A DNA stretch of 38,647 nucleotides from Candidatus Sulfopaludibacter sp. SbA3 (GTDB lineage: Bacteria; Acidobacteriota; Terriglobia; Bryobacterales; Bryobacteraceae): the NCBI GenBank assembly GCA_945860645.1, contig CAMATG010000006.1, positions 1-38,647 on the forward strand. Reading direction: 5' to 3'. The position numbers and the translations under genes are program-made. The notes under the pieces are model-generated. The model saw only the letters and a program-made list of their open reading frames with translations. It did not search any database and was not told where the DNA came from. Shown here in pieces: positions 18,499 through 27,511 of the stretch (the stretch's first letter is position 1; every line of letters begins with the position of its first letter).

Positions 18499-18505
18499 TT
18501 ACCCC

Positions 18506-20914
18506 ATGGCGAGATTCTGGTTATTGCTACCGCTACTGGCGCCCGCCGCCTTCACGCAGGACGTTGCGGATTTGTTTGCCGCGCGGGTGCAACCGGTGCT
18601 TGTGCAGGAGTGTCAGGGCTGCCACGGCGCCTCGATGACGCTCAGCAAGCTGGACGTCCGCAGCCGGGAGTCCCTGCTCCGTGGCGGTGCGCGCGGGCCG
18701 GCCATCGTCCCCGGCAACGCCAAGGCCAGCCTGCTCGTACGAATGATCGAAGGCGCCGACGGTGTGCAAATGCCACCCGCGAAACGGTTGCCGCCGGACA
18801 CCGTTGCGGCCGTGCGCGCGTGGGTCGACGCCGGTGCGCCGTGGAAAGAAGCGAAGACGGAGACGTGGGCAAACTACAAGCCCGAAGACCTCTGGGCCTT
18901 ACGGCCCGTCCGCACACGCGACGCCGCAAAAACCATCGATTCGTTCCTGAAACCCGGCCCCGCCGCCGACCGCCGCACGCTCATCCGCCGCGTCACCATT
19001 GACCTCACCGGCCTGCCCCCATCGCCGGAAGAGATCGACGCCTTCGTCAACGACAAATCCACGCAAGCCTGGCCAAGATTAATAGATCGTTTATTGGCCT
19101 CCCCACGCTACGGCGAGCGCTGGGCCCGCCACTGGCTCGACGTCGTTCGCTATGCCGATACCGGTGGCTACTCCAACGATTTCGAACGCCCCAACGCCTG
19201 GCGCTATCGCGACTACGTCATCCGCGCCTTCAATACCGACAAGCCGTACGACCGCTTCATCCGCGAACAACTCGCCGGCGACGAACTCTACCCCGGCAAC
19301 GCCGAAGCCCTCATCGCCACCGGCTTCCTCCGCATGGGCCCGTGGGAACACACCGGCATGTCGGTCGAAGCCGTCACCCGCCAGATGTTCCTCGACGACG
19401 TTACGCACTCCACCGCCGCCACGTTCCTGGGCCTAACGCTCGGCTGCGCGCGCTGCCACGACCACAAGTTTGACCCGCTGCCGACGAAGGACTATTACCG
19501 CATGCAGGCCGTCTTCGCCAGCACCGAATTCGTGCGGCCCGCGTTGCCGTTTCTCCCCGCCGAAAACGTGGCCGGCCTCGCCCCGGCCAAGGCGCACATG
19601 GATGCCGTCGCCACGCTCGCCAAGCAGCGCATGGACGAGTTGAACAAGCTGCAAAAGCAGAGCAAAGACCCGGAACTGTTCGAAGAGTTCAAGCTCTACC
19701 AGAAGCACACGGCGCTCTACAAAGAATCGCTAGACCGCTTCGAACCCAAAGCTTTCGCCGTTTCCAGCGGCCCGCTCGACGGCGCCACCGATGGCGGTCC
19801 CAATCTCCGCTATCCCAAGGCCGCCCAATACAAACCGGCCGACATACACATCCTCCCCGGCGGCAACGTGCAATCCCCGGCGGAGAAGGTCACGCCCGGC
19901 GTACTCGGTCTCCTGGAGCGCTACGGTGGATATCCGTCCCCCGCGGTGCCGGAGACAACTGAGGGCCGCCGTTCCGCGCTCGCCAACTGGATTGCCGATC
20001 CCCGCAACCCCCTCACCGCGCGCGTAATGACCAACCGTATCTGGCAGTATCACTTCGGCGAAGGCATCGCCGCAGACACTAATAACTTCGGCAAAATGGG
20101 CAAGAAACCCACGAATCCCGAACTGCTCGATTGGCTCGCCGCCACGTTCATCGAGAACGGCTGGAGCGTCAAATCGGTCCACCGCGCCATCCTCCTCTCC
20201 GCCGCCTATCAACAGGCCGACCGCGCCCCTCGCCGTGTCGAAGCCGAAGTCCTGCGCGACAGCATTCTGGCCGTGACCGGCGAACTCAGCCCCGCCACCG
20301 GCGGCCCCGGTACCGTCCCGCAAATCAACGAAGACGTCGCCCGTCAGGCACAGCACCGCATGGGCTCGCTCGCGCCCGTCTACCGCCCATCGCCAAAGAA
20401 GAGTGACCGCAACCGGCGCACCATCTACACCTTCCAACAGCGCAGCCTGGTGAACCCCATGGTCGAAGTCTTCAACGGCCCCAGCCTCGATCTCTCCTGC
20501 GAACGCCGCGATACCGCCACCATCCCAACGCAAGCCTTCACGCTCTTCAATAGCCAGTTCGTCCACGACATGGCCCTGGCGCTGGCCGAAAAGATGAAAG
20601 GGCAACCTGTGCGCAAGGTCTTCCGCCGCGTGCTGGGCCGCTGGCCCGACGCCACGGAAGAGCGAACCCTGAAGGCAACCCTGGACCGCCTGGCGCAACT
20701 CAACCGCGAAGCCCCGCCGCGCCCCGCATCGCAGCCGGTCGTCCACACTATCACCAGCGAACTCACCGGCGCCCAACACCGCTTCGTGCACCAGGAGGAC
20801 CCTGCGGCCTTCGAACACAACCTCCACCCCAGTGAAGCGCCCCCCGCCGTTCGCGCTATGGCCGACGTCATCCTCGCCCTGCTCAACTCCAACGAGTTCG
20901 CCTATGTCTACTAA
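18506..20914 (+). CDS. PSCyt1/DUF1549/DUF1553 domain protein (planctomycete-type cytochrome), module 1
   Basis: CQGCHGASMTLSKLDVRSRESLLRGG, GLPPSPEEIDAF, YGERWARHWLDVVRYADTGGYSND, CARCHDHKFDPLPTKDYY, NRIWQYHFGEGIA. ATG at 18506 rather than TTG at 18488. Confidence 0.93.
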   Translation: MARFWLLLPLLAPAAFTQDVADLFAARVQPVLVQECQGCHGASMTLSKLDVRSRESLLRGGARGPAIVPGNAKASLLVRMIEGADGVQMPPAKRLPPDTVAAVRAWVDAGAPWKEAKTETWANYKPEDLWALRPVRTRDAAKTIDSFLKPGPAADRRTLIRRVTIDLTGLPPSPEEIDAFVNDKSTQAWPRLIDRLLASPRYGERWARHWLDVVRYADTGGYSNDFERPNAWRYRDYVIRAFNTDKPYDRFIREQLAGDELYPGNAEALIATGFLRMGPWEHTGMSVEAVTRQMFLDDVTHSTAATFLGLTLGCARCHDHKFDPLPTKDYYRMQAVFASTEFVRPALPFLPAENVAGLAPAKAHMDAVATLAKQRMDELNKLQKQSKDPELFEEFKLYQKHTALYKESLDRFEPKAFAVSSGPLDGATDGGPNLRYPKAAQYKPADIHILPGGNVQSPAEKVTPGVLGLLERYGGYPSPAVPETTEGRRSALANWIADPRNPLTARVMTNRIWQYHFGEGIAADTNNFGKMGKKPTNPELLDWLAATFIENGWSVKSVHRAILLSAAYQQADRAPRRVEAEVLRDSILAVTGELSPATGGPGTVPQINEDVARQAQHRMGSLAPVYRPSPKKSDRNRRTIYTFQQRSLVNPMVEVFNGPSLDLSCERRDTATIPTQAFTLFNSQFVHDMALALAEKMKGQPVRKVFRRVLGRWPDATEERTLKATLDRLAQLNREAPPRPASQPVVHTITSELTGAQHRFVHQEDPAAFEHNLHPSEAPPAVRAMADVILALLNSNEFAYVY

Positions 20915-22280
20915 CCTCTCCCGCCGTCATCTCCTCCTCGGCTCCGGCATGGGCCTCGGCTCGGTCGCCCTCTCGGCCATGATGGCCGAGCAAGGCCCGC
21001 ACCACAAAGCCAAAGCGAAAAACTGCATCTTCCTGCTCATGGAAGGCGGCCCCAGCCACATCGACACCTTCGATCCCAAGCCCCGTCTCGACGCCCTTCA
21101 CATGACGAAATTCCAGAAGGAGCGCAACAAGTTCGAAGCCAACATGAACACCGGCGAACGCTACTACGTGAAGTCGCCCTTCCAGTTTCGCCGCGCCGGA
21201 AAAATGGGCATCGAAATCAATACCCAGTTTGAAGAGTTCTCAAGCGTCGTCGACGACGTCTGCTTCTACCGCGGCCTCCGCGCCGAAAGCGTCAACCACC
21301 CCACCGCGCTCTATCACCTCAACACCGGCACCCAATTCGGTGGCGATCCCGCCATCGGCGCCTGGACCTCCTACGGCCTCGGAACCATCAACAAAAACCT
21401 CCCCTCCTTCATCGTCCTGCCCGACACAGCCTACCCCCAAGGCGGCGCCGCCAACTGGTCCAACGGCTTCCTCCCCGCCATCCATCAGGGCACGCCCCTC
21501 CGTCCCACCGGCTCCCCCGTGCTCGACATGGCGCCGCCCCCCGGCGTCACCCCCGAGCGCCAGCGCGCCACCCTCGACCTGCTCAACACCCTCAATAGCA
21601 AGCACCAACAGCGCCACCCCTCCCACGCCGAACTCGCCGCCCGCGTCGAAAGCTACGAACTCGCCTTCCGCATGCAGGCCGAGATGCCGAAGGTCCTCGA
21701 CCTCGCCACCGAAAACAAACAAACCCTCGACATGTACGGCATCGGCGGGCCGAACAAAGACGCCGACGCAATCGGCCGACGCTGCCTCCTCGCGCGCCGC
21801 TTGGTGCAGGCCGGTGTCCGTTTTGTCCAGGTCATCGTCATGGGTTGGGACTCGCACGACTACATCGAAAACGCCCACGGCGCGCGCATCCGCGCTATCG
21901 ATAAGCCCATCGCCGCGCTGATGAAGGACCTCAAACGCACCGGCCTGCTCGACGAAACCCTCGTCGTTTGGAGCGGGGAATTCGGACGTAGTCCCGACAA
22001 CGGCATCCGCCGCGACGGCACCGCCTGGGGCCGCGATCACAACGCCACCGCCATGTCCTGCTGGCTCGCCGGCGGCGGCGTGAAAGCCGGTCACATCGTG
22101 GGCGCCACAGACGAGACCGGGCTGAAAGGAGTCGAAGTCGTCCACCCCATTCGCGACTTCCACGTCACGCTCCTCCACCTCCTTGGCCTCGACGATTCCA
22201 AGCTCCGCTACCTCCACGCCGGCCGCGAAAAACAACTCAGCCAGACCGGCGGCGAACTGATTCGCGACCTGCTAACGTAA
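20904..22280 (+). CDS. DUF1501 domain protein, Tat-type signal, module 1
   Basis: MSTNLSRRHLLLGSGMGLGSVALS; MEGGPSHIDTFDPKP; LARRLVQAGVRFVQV; VWSGEFGRSP; GRDHNATAMSCWLAGGGVKAG. Confidence 0.93.
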   Translation: MSTNLSRRHLLLGSGMGLGSVALSAMMAEQGPHHKAKAKNCIFLLMEGGPSHIDTFDPKPRLDALHMTKFQKERNKFEANMNTGERYYVKSPFQFRRAGKMGIEINTQFEEFSSVVDDVCFYRGLRAESVNHPTALYHLNTGTQFGGDPAIGAWTSYGLGTINKNLPSFIVLPDTAYPQGGAANWSNGFLPAIHQGTPLRPTGSPVLDMAPPPGVTPERQRATLDLLNTLNSKHQQRHPSHAELAARVESYELAFRMQAEMPKVLDLATENKQTLDMYGIGGPNKDADAIGRRCLLARRLVQAGVRFVQVIVMGWDSHDYIENAHGARIRAIDKPIAALMKDLKRTGLLDETLVVWSGEFGRSPDNGIRRDGTAWGRDHNATAMSCWLAGGGVKAGHIVGATDETGLKGVEVVHPIRDFHVTLLHLLGLDDSKLRYLHAGREKQLSQTGGELIRDLLT

Positions 22281-22284
22281 GGTC

Positions 22285-22674
22285 ATGCTTCTTCGCATAC
22301 TGCTGTTTCTCGCCGCGTTGCCATTACTCGCCGGGGACATTCGCCTGCGTGGCTCACTCGTAGGTAGCGTGGAATCGAGCGGCGATGTCCGCATTCATGG
22401 AAGCCTCGTCGGACGCTTCGAAAGTGGCGGTGATATCCGCGTCAAGGGAAGCCTCGTCGGCAAGATCGAGTCCGACGGCACCATCCGCAAACACGGCTCT
22501 ATCGTCGGCAAAGTGGAGCCCGATGGCGATGTCCGCGTCAACGGTTCGCTCCGCGGCAAAGTCGAAAACGATGGTGATGTCCGCGACCACGGATCCATCA
22601 TCGGCTCCGCGCGCGGCGTGCCCAAAGCGCAAGCCGCGTGCATATTCTTCTACGGTTTCTTCGAACTGAAATAG
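22285..22674 (+). CDS. Small secreted beta-repeat protein with six 16-residue repeats (resembles 5-fold beta-flower type repeats)
   Basis: Signal peptide MLLRILLFLAALPLLA then GD(I/V)RxxGSLVGxxESx repeated every 16 aa. Confidence 0.7.
   Translation: MLLRILLFLAALPLLAGDIRLRGSLVGSVESSGDVRIHGSLVGRFESGGDIRVKGSLVGKIESDGTIRKHGSIVGKVEPDGDVRVNGSLRGKVENDGDVRDHGSIIGSARGVPKAQAACIFFYGFFELK
22333..22620 (+). repeat. Six tandem 48-bp coding repeats
   Basis: GDIRLRGSLVGSVESS / GDVRIHGSLVGRFESG / GDIRVKGSLVGKIESD / GTIRKHGSIVGKVEPD / GDVRVNGSLRGKVEND / GDVRDHGSIIGSARG. Confidence 0.9.
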
Positions 22675-22676
22675 CT

Positions 22677-23576
22677 CTAAACGAACGCCTTCCGCACCTT
22701 GTGCAAGAATGCCGTCACCACCTCGGCAGGGTCGCCTTCGCCCAGCGCCTCAATCGGCGTGAACCCGCGATAGCCGACCTTGTCGATAATGGCGCGCACC
22801 CGCGGCAGATCGATCTCCACCTTCTTCGTCCCGTACCAGACGTGCTCTTTGATCTGCCAGTTGCTCGCATACGGCAGCAGCTTTTCGATCTCCGCGTACG
22901 GGTCGCCCTGCCGCAAACTGCCCACGTCCAGAATCACGCTGAACCACTCGGAGTTCACCATCTTCACAACGCGAATCGTCTCATCGGCGGTCTTCAAAAA
23001 ATCGTCGTGATGTTGCAGTCCAACGATCACACCATTCTTCTTCCCATACTCCGCGCACTCCTGGAACGCCGGAATCATCCACTGCAACACCTGATCGAAC
23101 GTATAGCCCTTCGGCAGTTCCTTGCCCGCGAACACACGCACCATGTCGCTGCCCAGCTTCGCGGCCACGTCAATCCAGTCCTTCACTAACTGAATATGCC
23201 CGCGCCGGCTCGACGGATCCGTCAGCGCAAAATCGTTGCGCACGCCGGTCCCCGTAATCGTCACGCCGTTCAAAAACGCATGCCGCTTCAGGCTGTAGAT
23301 CAGCTCGTCCTTCGGCACATTCGGATACCCCGGAAAGTAGTAGCCGGTCATGTCCACGCCGTCGATGTTCTGCTTGGCGCAGTAGTCCACAACGTCATGC
23401 ACCGTCATCTTCCCGGCCATCAGTGGCTTGTTGAACGAGTATGCATTCAGGCCAATCTTGATCTTCGTTCCCCCGCGTCGATGCACCTCTCCGCCCGTCG
23501 CCGCCGCGAACGCCGGTGTCAATACGCCACTGCCCAACCCGGCCAGCAACCGCCGCCGATTCATCTGAAAATCCAT
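22677..23576 (-). CDS. Sugar phosphate isomerase/epimerase (xylose isomerase-like TIM barrel), Tat-type signal
   Basis: MNRRRLLAGLGSGVLTPAFA; KIGLNAYSFN..., NIDGVDMTGYYFPGYP, VGLQHHDDFLKT, VILDVGSLRQGDPYAEIEKLLPYASNWQIKEH. Confidence 0.88.
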   Translation of the reverse strand: MDFQMNRRRLLAGLGSGVLTPAFAAATGGEVHRRGGTKIKIGLNAYSFNKPLMAGKMTVHDVVDYCAKQNIDGVDMTGYYFPGYPNVPKDELIYSLKRHAFLNGVTITGTGVRNDFALTDPSSRRGHIQLVKDWIDVAAKLGSDMVRVFAGKELPKGYTFDQVLQWMIPAFQECAEYGKKNGVIVGLQHHDDFLKTADETIRVVKMVNSEWFSVILDVGSLRQGDPYAEIEKLLPYASNWQIKEHVWYGTKKVEIDLPRVRAIIDKVGYRGFTPIEALGEGDPAEVVTAFLHKVRKAFV

Positions 23577-23590
23577 AAAATGCTCCTGAA

Positions 23591-24985
23591 TTACGTCAAA
23601 ATCTCGCGCAGCACCCTCGCCGGCGTCACACCTACCAGCGACTCATCGCGCCCTTCGTAATAAAACGTGTTTCGCTGATAATCCACGCCCAGCAGGTGCT
23701 GAATCGTCGCGTGAATATCGGCATGCCCCACGCGATGCTCCGCCACCGCGGCATACCCCAACTCATCGGTCTGCCCCAAATCGTACCCGCGCTTCACGCC
23801 CGCCCCGGCCATCCACATGTTGAACCCATACGGATTGTGATCGCGCCCCGGCGCCGCATTCTTCGCCTCAATGGTTGGCAGCCGCCCGAACTCCCCGCTC
23901 CAAACCACCAGCGTCTCGTCCAGCATGCCTCGCTGGTCCAAATCCGCCAGCAATGCCGACATTCCCTGGTCAATGTAATGGCACAACCCCGGCAACTGGC
24001 CGCCGATATTGGCGTGTGTATCCCAGCCCCCGCCGCCATAAATCTGCACGAAGCGCACACCGCTCTGCACCAGCCGCCGCGCCATCAGACAATGCTTGCC
24101 GAACTGTCCCGACGCCTTGTCGTCGCAGCCATACATCAGCCGCGTCGCCTCCGTCTCGCCGGACAAATCGGCCACCCGCATCGCCTCCACCTGCATCCGC
24201 GCGGCCAACTCGTAGTTGGAAATCCGCGCCTCCAAATCCTGGTCCGCAGGGTGATGCGTCTTCTGCTCCAGGTTCAGCTCTTTCACCATCTCCAACAGCT
24301 GCGTCTGCTGCGCCGCCGTCATCGTGTCCGGCCGCTTGATGTCGAAAATCGGCGCCTGCGCGTCGGCCCGCATCTGCGTCCCCGTGAACACCGGCGGCAG
24401 CCACGCCGACGAATGCGCGCGCGTCCCAATGCTCGCTCCCTCGCCCAGCGCGATATACCCCGGCAGGTTTTGATTCTCAGATCCCAGCGCATAATTCACC
24501 CACGAACCCAAGCTCGGGAACCCCGTAAATCCCCGTCCCGTGACGAACGTGAACTGCGCCGTCGAATGGTCAATCCGGTCCGTCACCATCGACCGCACGA
24601 ACGACACCTTGTCCACCACCTTCTGGAAATGCGGCAGCAGGTTCGAAATCTCCCGCCCGCTCTGCCCGCATTTGGTGAACTCCCACGGGCTCGCCATCAC
24701 TTCCTGTGAACCATTCAGCGCGCGGCCCTTGATTTCAAACGGAGCCGGTTTGCCATTGTACTTGCGCAGCAACGGCTTCGGATCGAACATGTCAATCGTG
24801 CTCGGGCCCCCGCCAATGTAGATGAAAATGACGTTCTTCGCCTTCGGCGCGAAGTGCGGTTTCCGCGGCTGCAAACTGTAGATCTTCTGCTCCGCCCCAA
24901 GCGCCATCATCGAATTCAGCGCCAATCCGCCGAAGCCGAGAGCGGCCTCCTGCAACGCCTGCCGGCGAGATAGAAATCGTTTCAT
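23591..24985 (-). CDS. DUF1501 domain protein, module 2
   Basis: MKRFLSRRQALQEAALGFGGLALN; IYIGGGPSTIDMFDPKP; ARRLVQSGVRFVQIYGGGGWDTHANI; VWSGEFGRLP; GRDHNPYGFNMWMAGAGVKRG. Confidence 0.94.
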   Translation of the reverse strand: MKRFLSRRQALQEAALGFGGLALNSMMALGAEQKIYSLQPRKPHFAPKAKNVIFIYIGGGPSTIDMFDPKPLLRKYNGKPAPFEIKGRALNGSQEVMASPWEFTKCGQSGREISNLLPHFQKVVDKVSFVRSMVTDRIDHSTAQFTFVTGRGFTGFPSLGSWVNYALGSENQNLPGYIALGEGASIGTRAHSSAWLPPVFTGTQMRADAQAPIFDIKRPDTMTAAQQTQLLEMVKELNLEQKTHHPADQDLEARISNYELAARMQVEAMRVADLSGETEATRLMYGCDDKASGQFGKHCLMARRLVQSGVRFVQIYGGGGWDTHANIGGQLPGLCHYIDQGMSALLADLDQRGMLDETLVVWSGEFGRLPTIEAKNAAPGRDHNPYGFNMWMAGAGVKRGYDLGQTDELGYAAVAEHRVGHADIHATIQHLLGVDYQRNTFYYEGRDESLVGVTPARVLREILT

Positions 24986-24994
24986 CGCAACTCC

Positions 24995-27484
24995 TCAATA
25001 ACTGTACAGAAAATCGTTTGCGCCAAAAAGCGCCTGCAAAAACAGCCGCAATCCATCCGGCCCGCTCGCCGCGGCGCGCTTGCCCAGTGCCAGTTCCCGC
25101 TCCGTGGCCTCCCGCGTATAAGCCGTCGAAACCGCCAGCCGCAGCGCCTGCTCCACATCGCCCTTGCTCTGTTCCAAAACCTGATCCGCGAACGCCTTCG
25201 TCGTCCGCAGCAACAGCGGGTTGTTCAACAGCGCCAGCGATTGCGTTGGCAGCGCCGACCGGAACCGCTGCGTCTGGTTATCCGCCGTCATCGTCGGCGC
25301 GTCAAAGGCATGCAGGAACGCCACCGGCCGCGTCCGCGACTGCTGCAAGTACAAGCTCCGCCGGTTCGCATTGCCCTTGGCGTCGTCCTCCAGCCACTGC
25401 CCATCCGGCCCGCGCTTCAGCGGTTCCTGCCGCCCGAACATCTTCGTCTGCAATAGCCCGCTCACCTGCAGCATGGAGTCGCGAATCGTCTCGGCTTCCA
25501 ATCGCAACGGCGGCTTCCGCCACAGAAGTTTCGCCGACGGATCTTCTTTCAAACGCTCTGCCACCTCCGCCGAACCCTGCCGGTACACCTGCGACATCAT
25601 GATTTCCTTCGTAAGCCATTGCAGGTCCCAACCCTTTTCCTGAAACGTCACGGCCAGATAATCCAGCAGCTCCGGATGCGTCGGCTTGTCGCCCTGCAAT
25701 CCGAAATCGTCTACCGAACGAACCAACCCTTCCCCGAAGTGAAACTGCCAAACCCGATTCACAAACACCCGCGCCACCAGCGGATTCTCCCGTGATACCA
25801 GCCAGTTCGCCAGCGTCAGCCGCCGCCCCGTATGGTTCCATTCCGGGTGCGCCTGCGGGTCCGGAAACGCAAAAGGCTTCGCCGGATCGTCTAGCACCGC
25901 CGGCAACCCCGGCTTCACCTCCGCCCCCGGCGCCAGGTAATTCCCGCGCTGCAAAACATAGGTCGGCGACGGCGTCTTCGACACATCCCACGCCGCCTCA
26001 ATGTAGTTCGGCTCCACCGCCGATTGATTCTTCCTCCGGTTCGCCCGCAGCGTCGCAATCTCCGCTTTCCACTTTCCAAACTCCGGGAACCGCGCGTCCA
26101 GTTCCGCGTCCGTCAGTCCGTCCTTCGGCGCAGTCCGGTCCACTTCCAAATCCGGATCATTCTCAATCGCCTCGCGCAACTGCGCCCGCCGCTCAACCGG
26201 CAACTCGCGCCCAGACTTCACCTCCGCGCGGAATTTCTGATACGTCGCCTCCAGCAAATCGTCCTTTCGCCGCAGCAGTTTCGCTCCGCTGCTCGTCACG
26301 TCCTTAATCCACGTCTCCCGCTTCGCCGGATCCATATCCAGCACCATCCGGCTCGGCCACGGCCCGAAATTCAAACTCCCCGCCAGCCAGTTTTCCGGAT
26401 CCCAAACCGATTGATACACCGCCGTCAGCTTGTAATAATCCCGCTGCAAAAACGGATCAAACTTATGGTCGTGGCAACGCGCGCAGCCGATCGAAAGTCC
26501 CAGCACCGAAGACAGGCTCGTCTCCATCGCCTTCTGCAGCGCATCGAAATACTTGTCCACCTCGTAGATCGTCTGGTTGTCCGTAATATCCGCCGTCGTC
26601 CGCAGGAACCCTGTCGCCGTCAACGGCTCAATCTGCTCCGGCGTCGGCACCGCATTGTGCTTGTAGTTCACCAACTGGTCGCCGGCAATCTGCTCCAGCA
26701 AAAACCGGTTAATCGGCTTGTTCTTGTTGAACGCCTGAATCACATAGTCCCGATACTTCCACGACACTTCCCGCTCGGAATCCCCCGCGTCCCCCCGCGT
26801 GTCCGAATACCCCGCGATGTCCAGCCAGTGCCGGCCCCAATGCTCGCCATAGCGCGGCGAAGCCAGCAGCCGGTCCACCAATTTCTCATACGCATTCGCG
26901 GAAGTATCACTCAAAAACGCCTTCGCCTCCGCCGGCGTCGGCGGCAACCCTGTCAACCCAAAATGCGCCCGCCGCAGCAACGAAACCCGGTCAGCCTCCG
27001 GATGCATTTTCCAGCCCTTTTCATTCAACTTCGCGGCAATAAACCCATCAATCGAATGCGCCCCCGCTGGCTTCACCGGCTTCACGAACGACCACCACTG
27101 CCGCGCCTCCGGCGTAATCCGCTTGGCCTCTTTCGCCGCCCGCTCTGCGTCACTCTCGCCCGCCGGAAACCGTCCCTGCTCAATATAGGTCCGAATCAGT
27201 TGCTTCTGCGCCGCCGTCAGCGCCCCGCCCACCGGCATCTTATCGGACGCAATCATCACCCACAGCAAACTGCGCTCCGGCTTGCCCGGCGCAATCGCCG
27301 GCCCGCTCGCCCCGCCCTTCATCACGCCCGTAAACGTACTGAGGTCCAACCCGCCCATCTTCTGCTGCGCGCCGTGACACTTCGTGCAACTCTTCTCTAA
27401 TACCGGAAGAATCTCGTCCTTAAACAAAGGCGCCCGCTGCGCACACAGCGATACCACACTAAAAATGAGCCAAAGCCGCCTCAT
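24995..27484 (-). CDS. PSCyt1/DUF1549/DUF1553 domain protein, module 2
   Basis: CTKCHGAQQKMGGLDLSTFTGVMKGG, YGEHWGRHWLDIAGYSDTRGD, CARCHDHKFDPFLQRDYYKL, NRVWQFHFGEGLV. Confidence 0.94.
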   Translation of the reverse strand: MRRLWLIFSVVSLCAQRAPLFKDEILPVLEKSCTKCHGAQQKMGGLDLSTFTGVMKGGASGPAIAPGKPERSLLWVMIASDKMPVGGALTAAQKQLIRTYIEQGRFPAGESDAERAAKEAKRITPEARQWWSFVKPVKPAGAHSIDGFIAAKLNEKGWKMHPEADRVSLLRRAHFGLTGLPPTPAEAKAFLSDTSANAYEKLVDRLLASPRYGEHWGRHWLDIAGYSDTRGDAGDSEREVSWKYRDYVIQAFNKNKPINRFLLEQIAGDQLVNYKHNAVPTPEQIEPLTATGFLRTTADITDNQTIYEVDKYFDALQKAMETSLSSVLGLSIGCARCHDHKFDPFLQRDYYKLTAVYQSVWDPENWLAGSLNFGPWPSRMVLDMDPAKRETWIKDVTSSGAKLLRRKDDLLEATYQKFRAEVKSGRELPVERRAQLREAIENDPDLEVDRTAPKDGLTDAELDARFPEFGKWKAEIATLRANRRKNQSAVEPNYIEAAWDVSKTPSPTYVLQRGNYLAPGAEVKPGLPAVLDDPAKPFAFPDPQAHPEWNHTGRRLTLANWLVSRENPLVARVFVNRVWQFHFGEGLVRSVDDFGLQGDKPTHPELLDYLAVTFQEKGWDLQWLTKEIMMSQVYRQGSAEVAERLKEDPSAKLLWRKPPLRLEAETIRDSMLQVSGLLQTKMFGRQEPLKRGPDGQWLEDDAKGNANRRSLYLQQSRTRPVAFLHAFDAPTMTADNQTQRFRSALPTQSLALLNNPLLLRTTKAFADQVLEQSKGDVEQALRLAVSTAYTREATERELALGKRAAASGPDGLRLFLQALFGANDFLYSY

Positions 27485-27511
27485 GCCAATTTTATATCAT
27501 AGTGTCCACCC

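Noticed and set aside
22333-22620. Possible CRISPR-like array from regular 48-bp spacing
   Set aside because: Repeats are in-frame protein repeats with diverged nucleotides and no spacer structure.
26024-27400. 458-aa plus-strand ORF within module 2
   Set aside because: Antisense to the PSCyt1/DUF1549 gene; R/P/L/H-rich shadow translation.
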